From NCBI GenBank assembly GCA_013339765.2, contig CM023454.1:134991399-135055398 (forward strand): a stretch of DNA of 64,000 bases, written 5' to 3'. The notes under the pieces were generated by a model, which saw only the letters and a list, made by a program, of their open reading frames with translations, was not told the origin of the DNA and searched no databases. The translations under genes were made by a program, and so were the position numbers. The DNA comes from Haemaphysalis longicornis. Taxonomy: Eukaryota > Arthropoda > Arachnida > Ixodida > Ixodidae. This document shows, piece after piece, positions 22,140-34,000 of this stretch; position 1 is the first letter of the stretch, and every line of letters begins with the position of its first letter.

Positions 22140-23666
22140 CAACATACTCCGGCTAATGCCCTAGGCGCCATTTGTACGTACAGACTCGCGATTGGGATAG
22201 TGCAGAAAGCGCCGCATAAGAGGCACACGACAAGATGCAGCAATGGGACTGGTATTGTAAGGGCTGCTTTTGTCTCTGTCGTACATACGACACAGCCGTA
22301 GTAAAGCCGAGATCCGATCAAAGCCGGGTAGAGACGCAGCAGGACTTGTTTGTCAGCCCCATAGGATTGGCGTGAGAGGACCCTATGAATGTTCATTGTT
22401 TTTAAGCATTTGTATTTCAGCCTTTGGATATGAGCAATAAATATAACCTTTTCGTCGAATAAAATACCTTAAACGTATCCTCCTTGTTCACAGGAATCCA
22501 CACGCTGTTAAGAGTGATGTCTGGGTCCGGGAGGACCCCACACTTCCTGGAGAACACAACACAGGAGCTCTTTCGAGGGTTAATTTTAAAACAATTCTTG
22601 TCTCGCCTAGCCGGCAAGTTTGTTGACACCGAGCTGGACTTGACCTTCGCAGATGGATCTTTAACATGATTGAAAGGATATCTAGACGTCGTGTTCATAC
22701 ATGGATTAAAAGATTATAGGTGGCAATGCCTTTCAAGAGAGTTCATTTTACCAATGAAGAGCGTGCAGCTCTACATTCTACCTTGCAGCACGCAACTTTC
22801 TTGCACATGAACCTTTGCCAGTGAATAACACGGGATCAAAACGTTCTCTATGACATGTAACTAACAAGGGTGTTCAACATGTTACCCGAAATACGGAATG
22901 CCTTGAGGTCACTAAGGATTCCGTAAAGCCATGTGGTGCCGTAGGCCTTCTCGGGGTTCAAAAACAAAATTATACAATACGGTTTATGAACGAAGGCAAC
23001 CTCAAGGTGCGAGTCAAGTGCGACTAGCTGATCGTTCGTCGATCGCCCGACCCTCAAGCCTGCCTGGCAGCTCTCGAGAAGACCGTTGTGCTGAAAGAAG
23101 TACACGAGCCTTCGATTTATTATGTTCTCGAGAAGCTTGCACAGGTAGCCGGTTAGAGCTATGGGGCGGTAACTTGAAGGAGACGAGGATTCCTTTCTCT
23201 TCTTCAAGAAAGCCACTATTATGTCCTCCATCCAAGAGTGCAGAATGTGCCCCGAAAGCCATATTATGTCAGATGGATGTAGAAGTGTTTCAAGTGTATC
23301 TGCGTGTATATCTTGTATCATTGTATATGTGATGTTGTCTGGTCCCTGGGATGAGGGTTTACACATGCTCAGAGCACCCGTCAGCACCTGCAGTGAGAAC
23401 TCTGAGCTATAAGAAGATGTCCTATTGTTGTCTGGTATAGACTTACCTTTGGCCGTATGTTTGTGTTTTATGAAAGAGTTTGTGTAGTGTGCTGAACTGA
23501 ACAAGTGTAGGAAGTGTTGCGGGAGTGTGTCGGCCGGGTCTTCGAGTGTGCCCCTGTTGTGCTTACCAGAGGCAGGCGGTGTGTTTGTTGTCCCTTGAGT
23601 TCGCGTATTCGTGTCAATACTCTTCGTGTGTTTGTCTACTTCCCTGATATAATGAATGAACGCCAA
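22140..23666 (-). pseudogene. I-clade ORF2 reverse transcriptase remnant
   Basis: The 272-codon frame 23666-22848 holds the N-terminal RT blocks: LSMCKPSSQGPDNITYTMI, SSYRPIALTGYLCKLLENII, SCQAGLRVGRSTNDQL and LNPEKAYGTTWLYGIL. The last is the A-box region, with Asp changed to Asn or Glu around EKAYD. The YADD box is missing, since about 150 bases (22699-22847) do not read as RT. Downstream pieces continue with KINPRKSSCVVFSRKCGVL (22600) and LLRLYPALIGSRLYYGC (22350). The protein is inactive as read. Confidence 0.75.
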
Positions 23667-23679
23667 CTATCTCGTTTTG

Positions 23680-24240
23680 TCTCACGGCGCACACGTTTTC
23701 CCAACGCCTTTGCCCCTTTTGAACAAAAAAAGGACTCCCGAAGTGGGGTACGACAAAGAATACCCCACGCTTTGTTTTGGCATATAGTGGGCGCCTACAG
23801 TTTTAAGTGCGAATGCACTTTATAAGCGACCCCAAACCATCCACCGCCGGTGGCGGCGTCGGCGGCGGCGGCGGCGGCGTCCGCAGTGCTCCTCTATATT
23901 TAAAAAAGAAACAGCATCCGGCGCCAGGTTTCGATCCGAGGACTTTGCGGCCGCAGCGCGAAGCTCTACCGACCAAGCCACGGACGCGACGCTGATATCA
24001 GTGTTAGTGACGCGCCTTATATCTTTAACGCATTCATACTACGTCGTCAGCGGCGTGCGTTGGCGACTCAGCAGCGTTATAGCGGCTTGATAACTGCGTG
24101 GTGTACACATGATACTACAAACCCGATGGAAGAGATGGAAGAGAAGGCGGCGAGGCGGTGGGCTGCGGGGGCCGAGCGCAAGCGCCGCAAGCGGGCCGAC
24201 AACCGTGCATTCGCACTTTCACATTCTCCCCCTCGGGGAA
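23680..24240 (-). mobile_element. Inserted repeat with a tRNA-like head (SINE-like)
   Basis: Between the endonuclease and RT readings of the I-clade LINE lies about 560 bases of foreign sequence. On the minus strand, 23985-23920 has tRNA promoter-like boxes: an A box TGGCTTGGTCGGTAGAGC and a B box GGATCGAAACC. A GCC/GGC-rich stretch follows (23845-23880) with an AT-rich spacer. The tRNA fold is imperfect (mismatch in the anticodon stem, extra bases before the acceptor), so a functional tRNA gene is unlikely. Confidence 0.5.
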
Positions 24241-24261
24241 ATGCGGGGGAATTTTTTCATT

Positions 24262-25110
24262 CTACCACGGCCTCCTCTTGTTGCGTGGGACACCAGAGGC
24301 GTGGGAATACTTTTCGGCGGCGTCGAGGATGTGCTCCGTTATGAGTAGGGTAGCTTCTTCAACGTGTAGGTGCCCAATGAAGGTGTGGTGTAGTTTCGAT
24401 GTCTCTGTAGATGTATTCCAATAGGCTCTTTCTTTATTGAACCTCTTTTGGGAAGACGAACTGCATTGGCCTTTACTTATATATGTTAGTGTGGTGGGGA
24501 ATTGGTATCGGTCATATGGATCAGTGGCCACACCCCACTCGAGAAGAGGAAAGAGAACTGCGGAGCCAACAGCCATGTTAAGAAATGAGCGCGTGTTGTG
24601 TCCTATGTAAACGTCTGTAGTCTGTTTTTTGTTATAGAGGCATGCTCACGAGGGTGTTAAAATCTTCTTTATCAGGCGACCACGGACATACGTGCGAGAA
24701 GATCCCCAAAGAGAATTGTGAATATTAATGTCACCGGTGAGGATGTATGGTTCGGGCAGCTCGTCAGCCAGCGCCTCGAATTCGGAGCTTGAAAGTGCAA
24801 GATTGGGAGGAATGTATATGAATCATGCCGTTATCAACCTATTAAATGTTATTAAGCCGATTGCTACAGCCTCAAAAAAAGTGTTCAAAGTGACAGGGCT
24901 TCATGCTATTTATTTCCGGGTGATTATGGCCACACAACCCGAAGAGTGTGTGCAGCCATGCCTGTCCTTTCTGAGTACCGGGCAACTATTCAAGAAAAAT
25001 TGGGGCTTAGAATTCAAACATGTTTCCTGAACACATCTTACACTTGGCTGATTAGCATACAGTATTTCGTACACATCGCCAAGATTTTTAAGAAGGCCTC
25101 TGCAGTTCCA
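24262..25110 (-). pseudogene. I-clade ORF2 endonuclease remnant
   Basis: The minus strand reads KWNCRGLLKNLGDVYEILYA (about 25105), then VRCVQETCL with the metal-binding Glu, SGCVAII, and after a shift IYIPPNLALSSSEFEALADE (about 24815) with YILTGDINIHNSLWGSS (about 24740), the GDxN motif. It ends with LEWGVATDPYDRYQFP (about 24540), where the usual SDH triad is replaced by YDR. Stops interrupt the frame. The signature order identifies an exonuclease/endonuclease/phosphatase-type LINE endonuclease. Confidence 0.7.
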
Positions 25111-25189
25111 TTTCGTTACGTTTTCTCTTCCCAGTATGAGCTGTTCGGAGCTACTGGAGTGTGTTGTATCTGTGTCGCCTTTCGGAGCT

Positions 25190-26630
25190 TGCTATCTCAG
25201 AGGGGGCTTTTTCGGCCTCTCTGGAGGTTTGAATGCAGGAAGCCGTTCCTTTCGCTGCGACGCAAACAGGAGCGGTCCCACGTCCATCTCATTATGGGGT
25301 GTCCTAGGAGTGCACGATGGACCATGCACCTTCGTTTTGGCACCCGTTCTGGCACCCTTTGTTTTTTGACACGGTACCGCCGAAGGTTTCGGGAGCACTC
25401 CGGTGTCTGTCATCTCCAGAGCCTCGAGTGGAAGCAGGGACTGTGAGGAAGCAGCCGCCAGAGGGGCATTGGTCCCGACCGTGACTGCTGACACCAGAGC
25501 CGCTGCTGGCTCAGCGAGCGCTTGGGTGATGGCTTGGGCTGCCCGAGGCAACCCAGGTGGCCGGGGGAGGAGCCTGAGACGGGACCAATTCCGAGTCTCG
25601 GTACTGGGTCCCCGACAAAAGCAGACGCGGCTCTGTCCCGGGCGAGCTGGGCCGGCGTACCTCCCCTGGGGGAAATAGGCGAACCTCTCTCGCGCCGTTC
25701 AGAAGGTCATATTCTCGTTGACTTTCTGGGCAATGATTGCTTTCTCCTGCTTAACATTGTAACAACTCTTACAATAGCCAGCGTGCAGTCCTTGTGAGTT
25801 AGCACAGGGTAACTTTTCGAATTCGCCAGTGCCAGTTGGGTGATCTTGAGCTGCATGTTTTGCGCACGTCAATTTACCCTGTCAAAAGGTTGTGCTGTGC
25901 CCAAACCTCTGACACTTGAAGCAGCGGCGTGGGGCCGGCACTTATAGTCAGACCGAAGATCTCATGATGCCTGTGTTGATCGACTCATGAAGTGTTGAGC
26001 GGTAAAACGTCAAGATTATGTGCTTGGTTAGTATTATCTGGTCGTTTCGGCGTACGGTTATTCGCCTCACTGTCATCACGCCCTGATCACGAAGGCCCTC
26101 GAGCAGATCGGCTTCGGGTTTACCTACAGGATCCCGGGTAGAGATCACGCCCTTGCCGATATTAGGGCTGCGATGGGGCGTGATCTTGATTTTAATATCG
26201 ACAATGCGCGTCTGTGCGAGGAGGTTAGCGGACTGCTGTTTGTTGTCTACCTCAATTAAGAGTTCTCCCGTTTTCAGTTTCTTAAACTTGTACGACTTGC
26301 CGACAAGGCTTTCAAGATATTGGAGATCAGAAACACGGACTGGGAAGTATTGACTGTTTTATCAAGAGATTTAATGATCAGAAAGTGCGTGAAATTATCT
26401 GGCTTTGGGAGCCAGATTGATTGCTTTTCGGTGCAACCCCTTTTCAGGGACCGAACCGGTTTGAAGGGGGTTAGAAATTACCATACAGCTTAGTATGGAA
26501 GCAGAAGACGGTAGTACCTTCTTCGCTCGGGTTACCGTGATACCGAGATAGGTCTCGGACCTACCTGCCAGGTAAATAGACAGCGAGCCCATCCGCGGGA
26601 GCTTGAGCTGGGCTTCGACTGCCGCCGTTT
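25190..26630 (-). pseudogene. I-clade ORF1 (gag-like RNA-binding protein with zinc knuckles)
   Basis: From about 26590 the frame gives GRSETYLGITVTRAKKVLPS. The stretch 26148-25948 is the conserved middle domain (LLEGLRDQGVMTVRRITVRR, LTKHIILTF). Zinc knuckles follow, starting CFKCQRFGHST at 25923-25897, then LTCAKHAAQDHP and LPCANSQGLHAGYCKSC; only the first keeps its full spacing in one reading. A low-complexity Ala/Pro/Lys-rich tail fills 25551-25192. Several frameshifts. ORF1 of I-clade LINEs coats the RNA, and the gag-like layout here is typical. Confidence 0.7.
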
Positions 26631-26640
26631 AAGGTTTCTA

Positions 26641-26829
26641 CCCTTCACTTTTTAACTCATTACTACGGCCGGTAATAGCATGAGTAGAGGGTTAGGGGTC
26701 CGTTGTGTCGCCAATATCGTCACCAGGTTTACTCAAGGTGCCCCTTGCCGGCTGTCTTCGCACTTGTAACCTCCCCTAGCCAACGCAGGGAAAACTAAAA
26801 GCATCACTTCTGGAGGCGAAGTTGCTCGA
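26641..26829 (-). other. Probable 5' UTR of the I-clade LINE
   Basis: This stretch lies between the ORF1 start and the gypsy remnant to the right. It is assigned by position only. Confidence 0.35.
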
Positions 26830-28110
26830 CGTCGTTAAAACGAAAATCCTACAACGATGCAACGACTACCGAAGAGGGTGTTCACTAAATGCCCTCAGCC
26901 GGACGGCCCGATCTAACACTGACGTGCTCACGAACACGATGACAGCCACATGGTGAAACGCATACCCGGCATGACCGAGCCGGCCGCTGAGAACACGACG
27001 ACGACTACGATCGTAGTGTCAACATGCACAAGCCAAGATACTACGCCCTGACGAACCCGAAACTCGAGGAAAGTGGCATCCGACGCGCAGTTGTGCATTG
27101 ACGGTTTCGATGAAGTCGCCCATATAGGCAGGGGAGCCGACTCCGCCAATAAGGAGATAATTCGCGTCTAAGCTTAAAACAGGTATGACTACACGGGACG
27201 GTCCGCACGTATGCAGAGCAGGAGGACATCTGGCAACATTGGGAGGAAAGTGCACATCGCGCCGCACCATAGATGGCACAACGTAACCTGCTGGGTTCAT
27301 CATTTTCCCTAATTCATCCTGTGAAACAATTCTCGAAATGCAATTTTTGGCATACAACAGTGTCATATTCGACCTGCTGAACAACTCCATAACTTTTTTC
27401 TCCGAAGACGCCTTTACAATGGAACCGAATTACGAGCACTGTGCTGCTGTAAGGACCACCGATGATCAAAGTTTGCTTCTCGACCGAGGTGCCTCTTACC
27501 GAAAGGCATTGCGCGCTTTGCGCCCAGCAAATCCCATGTTTCGGTCACTTATTTTACAGAGGAGTACCAGCATTTTAACAAGGGCACTCCAATGGCTTCC
27601 CTCGAAGAATCGCACGAAGCAAGAGGCGTCGCATGTTCAACGGAAGACGCCTTCAGTCTTCAGGTGTCCGCTTCGACGTCACCTCGGTGTTACCGCAAAT
27701 GAAACTGAACCAGTTGTTGACTAGGCTGCGTCGCTACTGCGATTGATTTCATGGAACTGAAAATTAGGGCAGAAACCTGCAGCGAAGCACCGAATAACCG
27801 ACGATCGAGCCTGACATACCCGAGAGTCACTGTACCACATGTTTTATCTCCACTGGGAGGCCATCGGAACACAAGTCAAAGTGACGACATTACACAGCTT
27901 TCACAAAGTACCTCCCACACCACTCACACCATCGCTTTCACAAACACCGGTCGTGATTGTGATAAAAAAGATGCCCCTTAGGGTCTCTGTTCAGTTCCGT
28001 TCATTGAACCAAATCATCAGAAAGGACGCGTAATTTCTGGCCCGAATCAACGACGCGATGGACGATGTGGAGTACTTGTCATCAATGGATCTGAAAAAAA
28101 AACAGAATGC
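26830..28110 (+). pseudogene. Ty3/gypsy family alpha, copy I: gag end, protease and start of RT
   Basis: The order follows pol. The gag-pol boundary (26850-27040) matches copy G. A protease remnant follows: CIDGFDEVAHIGRGAD near 27100, where the DTG active site reads GRG in this frame, then GPHVCRAGGHLATLGGKCTS and ILEMQFLAYNSVIFDLLNNS. A long linker leads to an RT beginning near 27940-28110 with VVIVIKKMP, VQFRSLNQIIRKDA and INDAMDDVEYLSSMDLKKK. The reading then stops. Many stops and shifts; this is an old copy. It ends just before the catalytic RT box. Confidence 0.65.
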
Positions 28111-28307
28111 GGGCAAATCCACTCTTGGAAGGTAGTTGTATAGCGTAGCTGTATTTTACACCCACACAAATTATATTAAAAATGGCTACAGGCGCAGCGA
28201 AACACCATTTTACGTAATATTTATAACCTTTATATTTTTTTAGGAGTACTTAAAATATAAATAAATGGGATTTTGTGAAAATAAATAATAGTGAATTTTG
28301 AATGTAT
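28111..28307. other. AT-rich spacer before the copy B LTR
   Basis: No coding signal. It forms the left flank of the LTR that starts at 28308. Confidence 0.5.
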
Positions 28308-28731
28308 TGCCGCAAACCATGCATTGGGTTTGTTTATTTGTGTTTTGCTTTTACCGGCCGGCTGCGCCGGTTTGTGTTATCTCTGTACCAAGGGAAGCGC
28401 GTGTTCCATTCTTTCTTTCTGTGCCGCATGTGTTATCTATTCTAATAGGGAGAGCATTCCGATCTAACGTGAACAGCCCGGAATAATCTTCTTGGATCTA
28501 CAATGTTCTCGATGCTAATCGACGGTTCGAGAACCACGCGCGCCGAAAGATAAAAAGCCGGCAGAGCAGACGCCGGGGTAATCGATTCTGCGACGTTCGC
28601 CGACGCACGTCACTTTGTTGACCGCTGCTTCGACGCCTCTGTATTCTTCTCAGTTGTTTAGGGAGCACACGTTTGCTCCAATAAACTTGTTTCTTTTCCA
28701 AAACAACTGCGTGGTCCCTGGCTTCGTGACA
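28308..28731 (+). repeat. 5' LTR of copy B (family alpha)
   Basis: 424 bases, TGCCGCAAACC to GTGACA, so TG...CA ends. It contains a polyadenylation-like AATAAAC at 28678-28684. It serves as the reference copy for the alpha LTR family in this window. Confidence 0.85.
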
Positions 28732-28733
28732 TC

Positions 28734-28751
28734 TGGTGGAGGTGCTGGGTA
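28734..28751 (+). other. Primer-binding site, tRNA-Ala-like (copy B)
   Basis: TGGTGGAGGTGCTGGGTA starts two bases after the LTR. Its complement is CACCTCCACCA preceded by CCCAG. Animal tRNA-Ala ends ...CACCTCCACCA with the CCA tail (family knowledge), so tRNA-Ala is the likely primer. Confidence 0.65.
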
Positions 28752-28754
28752 TGA

Positions 28755-30848
28755 ATGGTGCTACCCACGCCGTTTCGCGTACAAGGAACTCAAATTCTTG
28801 GGCCACGTCGTCAACGCCGCGGGAGTCCTACCTGACCGAGCAAAAACTTCAGCCGTTGCGAACTTCCCAAGGCCGAAACACAAGAAGGGCGTGCGAAGAT
28901 TTCTCGGACTTTGCGCATACTACCGGCGCTTCGACGAAAACTTCGCACGCATTGCAGAGCCGCTCACGCGCTTGACGAAAGATAGCACCCCTTTCAGCTG
29001 GGACAACGACCAAGAAAAGGCATTCGGCGAGCTGAAAAAACCCCTGCAAAGCCCGCCCATGCTCGGTCATTTCGACGAAAACGACGAAACGGAAACGCAC
29101 GGACGCCAGTGATATAGGCTTGGGTGCCATCCTTGTCCAAAAGCAAAGCGGCTGCGAAAGAGTAATCACCTATGCCAGCCGTGGTCTGTCGAAGGAGCAG
29201 AAAAACTATTCTGCTTCTGAGAAAGAGTGCCTGGCTATTATATGGGCGGTTTCAAAATTTCGCCCATACGTGTATGGAAGGCCATTCAAGGTTGTAACAG
29301 ACCACCACGCGCTGTGTTGGGTCGCCAATTTGAAGGACCTTTCTGGCCGTCTTGGGTGGTGGAGCTTGCGCCTGCAGGAGTTCGACGTTACAGTCGTTTA
29401 TAAATGCGGCAGGAAACACTACGACGCCGACTGCCTGTCCCGCGCCCCGTCGAACCACCAGCACAAGACTGATGAAGACAGCGCGTTCTTCGGAATCGTG
29501 ACGAAGAGCGACCTAGCCGCCCAGCAGCGTTCCGACCCTGACTTACGCGTTATAATCGACTACCTCGAGGGATGCAACGTCACCGTACCTAGAACATTCA
29601 AACGCAGCATACCAGCATTCAGCCTGATAAACTCCGTCCTCGTGAAGAATATCAGCCCCGGAACGAGAACAAATTACCTTCTTGTCATCCCCGCAGACCT
29701 TCGTTACAAAATTTTGGAAGCGTGCCACGACGACCCGTCTTCCGGACATCTCGGCACAGCCCGCACAATTAGAAAATTGAAGCCGAAGTACTTCTGGCCC
29801 GGCCCTAAATCCGACGTCACCCACTTCGTCCTGAGCTGCCGTGACTGTCAGCGACGAAAAATGCCACCTACGAGGCCCGCCGGACTTCTGCAGCCGATCG
29901 CCGTCCCATCAAGGCCCTTCCAACAGATTGGAATGGACCTTCTGGGCCCGTTCCCTACGTCACGATCCGAGAACAAGTGGATTGTCGTAGCACCAGACTA
30001 CATGACGCGCTACGCGGAGACCCCGCTCTTCCGAGGGGGAGTTTTTCATAAGACAAGTTGTGCTGCGACATGGAGCCCCTGAAGTCCTCATCACGGACCG
30101 CGGAACGGCCTTTACTGCGGAGCTCATGCAAGGAATCTTACGCTACAGCAATACGGATCACGGAAGAACGACGGCGTACCGCCTCCAAACGAATCGACTG
30201 ACGGAACGTTTAAAAAAGACGATTGCGGATATGCTGTCCATGTACGTAGACGTTGAACATAAGACTTGGGACGAAGTGCTCCCGTATGTGACGTTTGCGC
30301 ACAACACGGCTATCAAAGAAACCACGCAGATGTCACCGTTCGAGCTCGTCTACGGATGACTGCCGACTACAATGTTTGACGCCATGCTGCCTCACGTAGA
30401 AGACGAAGACCTGAACGCCGACGTCCAAGGATGCCTTCAGCGTGCGGAGGAGGCCCGCCAGCTCGCTCGAGTTAATATAACGAACCAGCAGCTGGTGGAT
30501 GCCGGCCGCTACAACATCCGACGACGAGCCGCCGAGTACCACCCAGGGGATCGTGTGTGGGTTTGGACTCCCATCCGATGACGCGGACTGAGTGAGAAAC
30601 TTCTGCGACAATATTTCAGACCCCACAGTGCTCAGTAGGGCTGCGAAAGGGGATGCAACGTTAGGCCGCGTTGAGGCGGAGCCGTAAATCGGCCCCCGCC
30701 TACTGCAGGATCTTTGTAAATAAAGTCTTTTCCAATCCAATCCAAGATTCTACGACGTGTTGTCCAACTTACCTACGAAGTGATCCCCGATTGTGACTCC
30801 GGCACCTCACGACGACACACGCGCCCCGAAGTCGTCCACGTGGTTCAC
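28755..30848 (+). pseudogene. Copy B pol remnant: RT end, RNase H, integrase
   Basis: The reading starts abruptly at FKELKFLGHVVNAAG-like sequence (about 28780), the RT thumb, then FLGLCAYYRRF and an RNase H with TDASDIGLGA (after a frameshift near 29095), SEKECLAIIWAV and VVTDHHALCW. The integrase has an H2C2 region (CHDDPSSGHLG, LSCRDCQ), the first Asp in IGMDLLGPFP, a frameshift near 30040, the second Asp in LITDRGTAF and the Glu in NRLTERLKKT. All three catalytic acids are retained, but in different frames. A TGA at 30357-30359 and an inserted segment at about 30624-30743 break the C-terminal GPY-type region. The reading stops at the CsRn1 insertion. Confidence 0.8.
30624..30743 (+). mobile_element. 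~120-bp retroposed fragment inside copy B integrase
   Basis: The reading YFRP ... KILRRVVQLTYEVIPD is interrupted by about 120 bases of foreign sequence that ends GTAAATAAAGTC and then three TCCAA units. An AATAAA signal and a short-repeat tail suggest the 3' end of a 5'-truncated LINE or SINE. No clear target duplication is visible and the source is unknown. Confidence 0.5.
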
Positions 30849-30850
30849 TT

Positions 30851-31068
30851 TGTCGCGACGACGATAGAGAGATGCGAAGACACACGTCTGCACGTTACAG
30901 CGCCGTGGACCCAAGCTGGGGTCCCCGGTTTATTCCACGCTCGTGCCCAGCGCGCACCGCAAGCGCGTGGTCAGCACTCGCCACTCGTGGCTCAGCCCCA
31001 GCGTCATCGTTCCTTGAGCGTGCCCGTTTGCGGCAGCAGACGACGCAAGCTGCTGGGGCGCCGCCACA
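30851..31068 (-). repeat. 3' LTR of the CsRn1-type element
   Basis: 218 bases, TGTGGCGGCG to GCGACA on the element strand. The pol frame runs a few dozen codons into it before a stop. Confidence 0.85.
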
Positions 31069-34000
31069 TAGCCCCCCCCTCTTCAGACGGAGTGTCGGCA
31101 AAACGGACAGTCTTTGCGCAGGGATGTTCAAGGGTGGGGCTGCGAATGGAGGGGAGAGTGGTGGTGTTCAGGGTGGAGTGGTGGATGGTGGTGTCGAAGG
31201 CAGGCGGTTCGGCCTCGGTGAAAGCGGGCTTGAGGCGATCGATGGAAACGACAGTGTCGCGGCCGTTAACGCGAACTGTAAACGTCTTTTCGCCGCGTGA
31301 AATGCGGAGATGAGGGCCGGTGTAGGGCGGTTGAAGTGGCCGGCGGGCACTGTCGACACGAATGAAAACGTATTGGCTGACAGAAAGACTTGGGTGAATA
31401 AAAGTGGGTTTTGTGGAACACGGCTGTGGCGGTTTGGGACGGATATAGCTGAAAAACCGGGTTAAATCCTTTACGTAGGATGGGTCAGGAGAGGAAGGGT
31501 TATCTTGAGGCTGTGGGGGGACCAGGAAATCTGCCGGTAATCGCAAAGACGTGCCGTAGACCATTTGGGATGCCGCACAACCAAGATCATCTTTGATGAC
31601 AGTGCGTAATCCTAAGAGCACAAGAGGAAGGTGAACTGTCCACGGCTCAGGTGATTCGTGAGCCATCAGCGAGGCCTTGAGCTGACGATGAAACCTCTCG
31701 ACCATGCCGTTGGCTTGAGGATGATAGGCCGTTGTTTTTAGGTGAGTAACACCGAGTAGGCATGTCAAGCGGCGAAAGAATGTGGACTCAAATTGGCGGC
31801 CACGGTCTGTGATAATCTCCGACGGCACGGCAAAACGGGCAATCCACGTCGACATGAGCGTGGAAGCAACTGTCTCAGCCATAATATCGTCGATTGGAAA
31901 AGCCTCCGGCCAGCGGGTAAAATGGTCGATCACTGTCAAGATGTAGCGGCAGTCCTTAGATGGTGGTAGTGGGCCAACAAGGTCCACGTGAATTGTGGAG
32001 AACCTTGAGTCCGGTAGTGGGAAAGTAGCCAGAGGCGATGTGGTATGCCGAGAGACCTTGCATTGTTGGCAGGCGAGGCAGGAACGGGCCCAGGCGCGTA
32101 CGTCAGTATTCATGCCCGGCCAGACGTATCTCTCGGCAATCAAACGCCGTGAGGCACGAACTCCAGGATGACAGAGACGGTGAATAGAGTTGAAGGCAAT
32201 GCGCCTGAGATACGCAGGAAGGTACGGCCGTCTGCGGCCTGAGGCCGGGTCAATGTCGCAAACGATGCTGATTCCCGAATCAGGGCATAGAATGTGCTCG
32301 AGTTGCAGAGAGGAGCTGTTTGAATAACGTAGAGTTCGGAGCTCCTCGTCATCGCTTTGGGCTTGGGCCAACTCCTGAGAACTGAAACTGGAGCGCTGTA
32401 TGGCGGAAATACGGCTAAGGGCGTCGGCTGGAATGTTGTTAACTCCCTTGACATGCCGAATGTCCGTCGTAAGCTCTGCAAGATAAGCCAAATGTCGCGT
32501 CTCTCGGGGAGAATATGTAGTCTTCAATGAATTGAAGGCGTTGGTAAGAGGCTTGTGATCGGTGAAGATCACGAAGCTGCGGCCTTCGAGGAAAAAGCGG
32601 AAATGCTTCACAGCGAGGCATGCCGGCAGGAGTTCTCGTCCGAAAGTGCTGTACCGTTGCTCAGTGGGAGAAAGCTTCTTCGAAAAGAAACCGAGCGGGT
32701 GCCAGCTGCCGCGGATGTGCTGCTGAAGTACACCTCCAATCGCACAGTGGGAAGCATCTGCCATCAGGCTTGTGGGAGCGTTGTGGCGCGGGTGCACGAG
32801 GAGGGTAGAAGAGGCCAGGCGCTCCTTGGTGGTAGTGAATGCGCGATCAGCAGCTTCAGACCATTCAAGACTGCACTCGGGAGACTTGGAAGTTTGAAGG
32901 AAAGTTTCGAGAGGTTGAACAATGGCCGCACATTCCGGGATGTACCGTCGGTAATAATTCACCAGCCCTAGAAAACGGCGCAGTTGGCGCAAGGACTCAG
33001 GTCGGGGAAAGTCGATTATGGCCTTCACTTTGTCTGGTAGAGGGCGAATTCCATTGCAGTCAACGAAATGACCGAGAAACTCCAACGACGGGAACCCGAA
33101 CGCACACTTTTCGCTATTAAGGATGAGGCCATGCCCTGCTAGGCGTTCGAAAACTATCCGCAGATGGTGCAGGTGCTCAGATAGCGATGAACTGGCGACA
33201 AGAACGTCATCTATGTAGGCGAAAACAAAAGGTAGACCACTGAGGACGACGTCTATGAAGCGCTGAAAAGTCTGAGCTGCATTGCGTAACCCGAAAGGCA
33301 TCCGAGTGAATTCGAAGAGGCCAAACGGTGTAATGATGGCAGTTTTCTTGACGTAATCCGGGGCTACGGGGATTTGGTGGTAGGCTTTTTGGAGGTCAAG
33401 CTTTGAAAAGATGGTACATCCACTGAGGTTATTGGTGAAGTCCTGTATATTAGCTAGGGGGTACCTGTCGGGTACAGTGGCCACGTTCAAGGAGCGGTAA
33501 TCACCACAGGGTCGCCAGTCTCCTGATTTCTTCGGGACCACGTGTAACGACGAGGACCAGTTGCTCGATGACGGGCGAGCAATGCCGATTTCAACCATGT
33601 GGTGAAATTCCTGTTCCGCGATTTTATGTTTCTCTGGAGCCAGTCGACGCGCCACGGCGTTCGTAGGTGGACCGGTGGTGATCATCTGATGAACGACGTC
33701 ATGCTTAACTGGCTTTGTCCAGTCTGGAGGGGCAGTCAGGGAAGGAAACTCGTTAAGCAATTTCCGGTACGGAGAAGGTAGGTCGCAAAGAAGCGTAAAT
33801 GCGAACGGATGGACTGGAGACGATTTGCCGATGACAGAAAGGCCGGTCGTGGCGTCCAGGATTCTTTTTCGGACCATGTCAAGTAGGAGGCCGAAGTTCG
33901 AAAGGAAATCGGCTCCTAGAATGGCGTGACTCACGTTGGCCACGAGGAAAATCCAGCGGAACGCACGGCGTAGGCCGATGTTTACCATCAGGGATTTTTT

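Larger units (their letters stand above)
22140..26640 (-). mobile_element. Decayed I-clade LINE with a SINE-like insertion
   Basis: Reading the minus strand gives ORF1 (about 26630-25190), ORF2 endonuclease (25110-24262), an insertion (about 24240-23680), RT (23666-22848), a gap that has lost the catalytic RT box, and RT C-terminal pieces (22698-22417 and 22390-22140). RNase H is not seen here, but a separate I-clade 3' end with RNase H is at 38931-39770. All parts have stops or frameshifts. Confidence 0.75.

Noticed and set aside
23920..23985. Functional tRNA gene (minus strand)
   Set aside because: A- and B-box-like words are present, but the anticodon stem has a mismatch and extra bases precede the acceptor strand; a SINE head is more likely.
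24060..24344. Arg/Ala-rich 94-codon frame as a DNA-binding protein
   Set aside because: It lies within the inserted repeat that splits the I-clade LINE, the composition is GC-driven, and it overlaps endonuclease codons on the other strand.
30872..31313. Plus-strand frames over the CsRn1 3' LTR
   Set aside because: They are antisense shadows of the pol frame and LTR on the minus strand.
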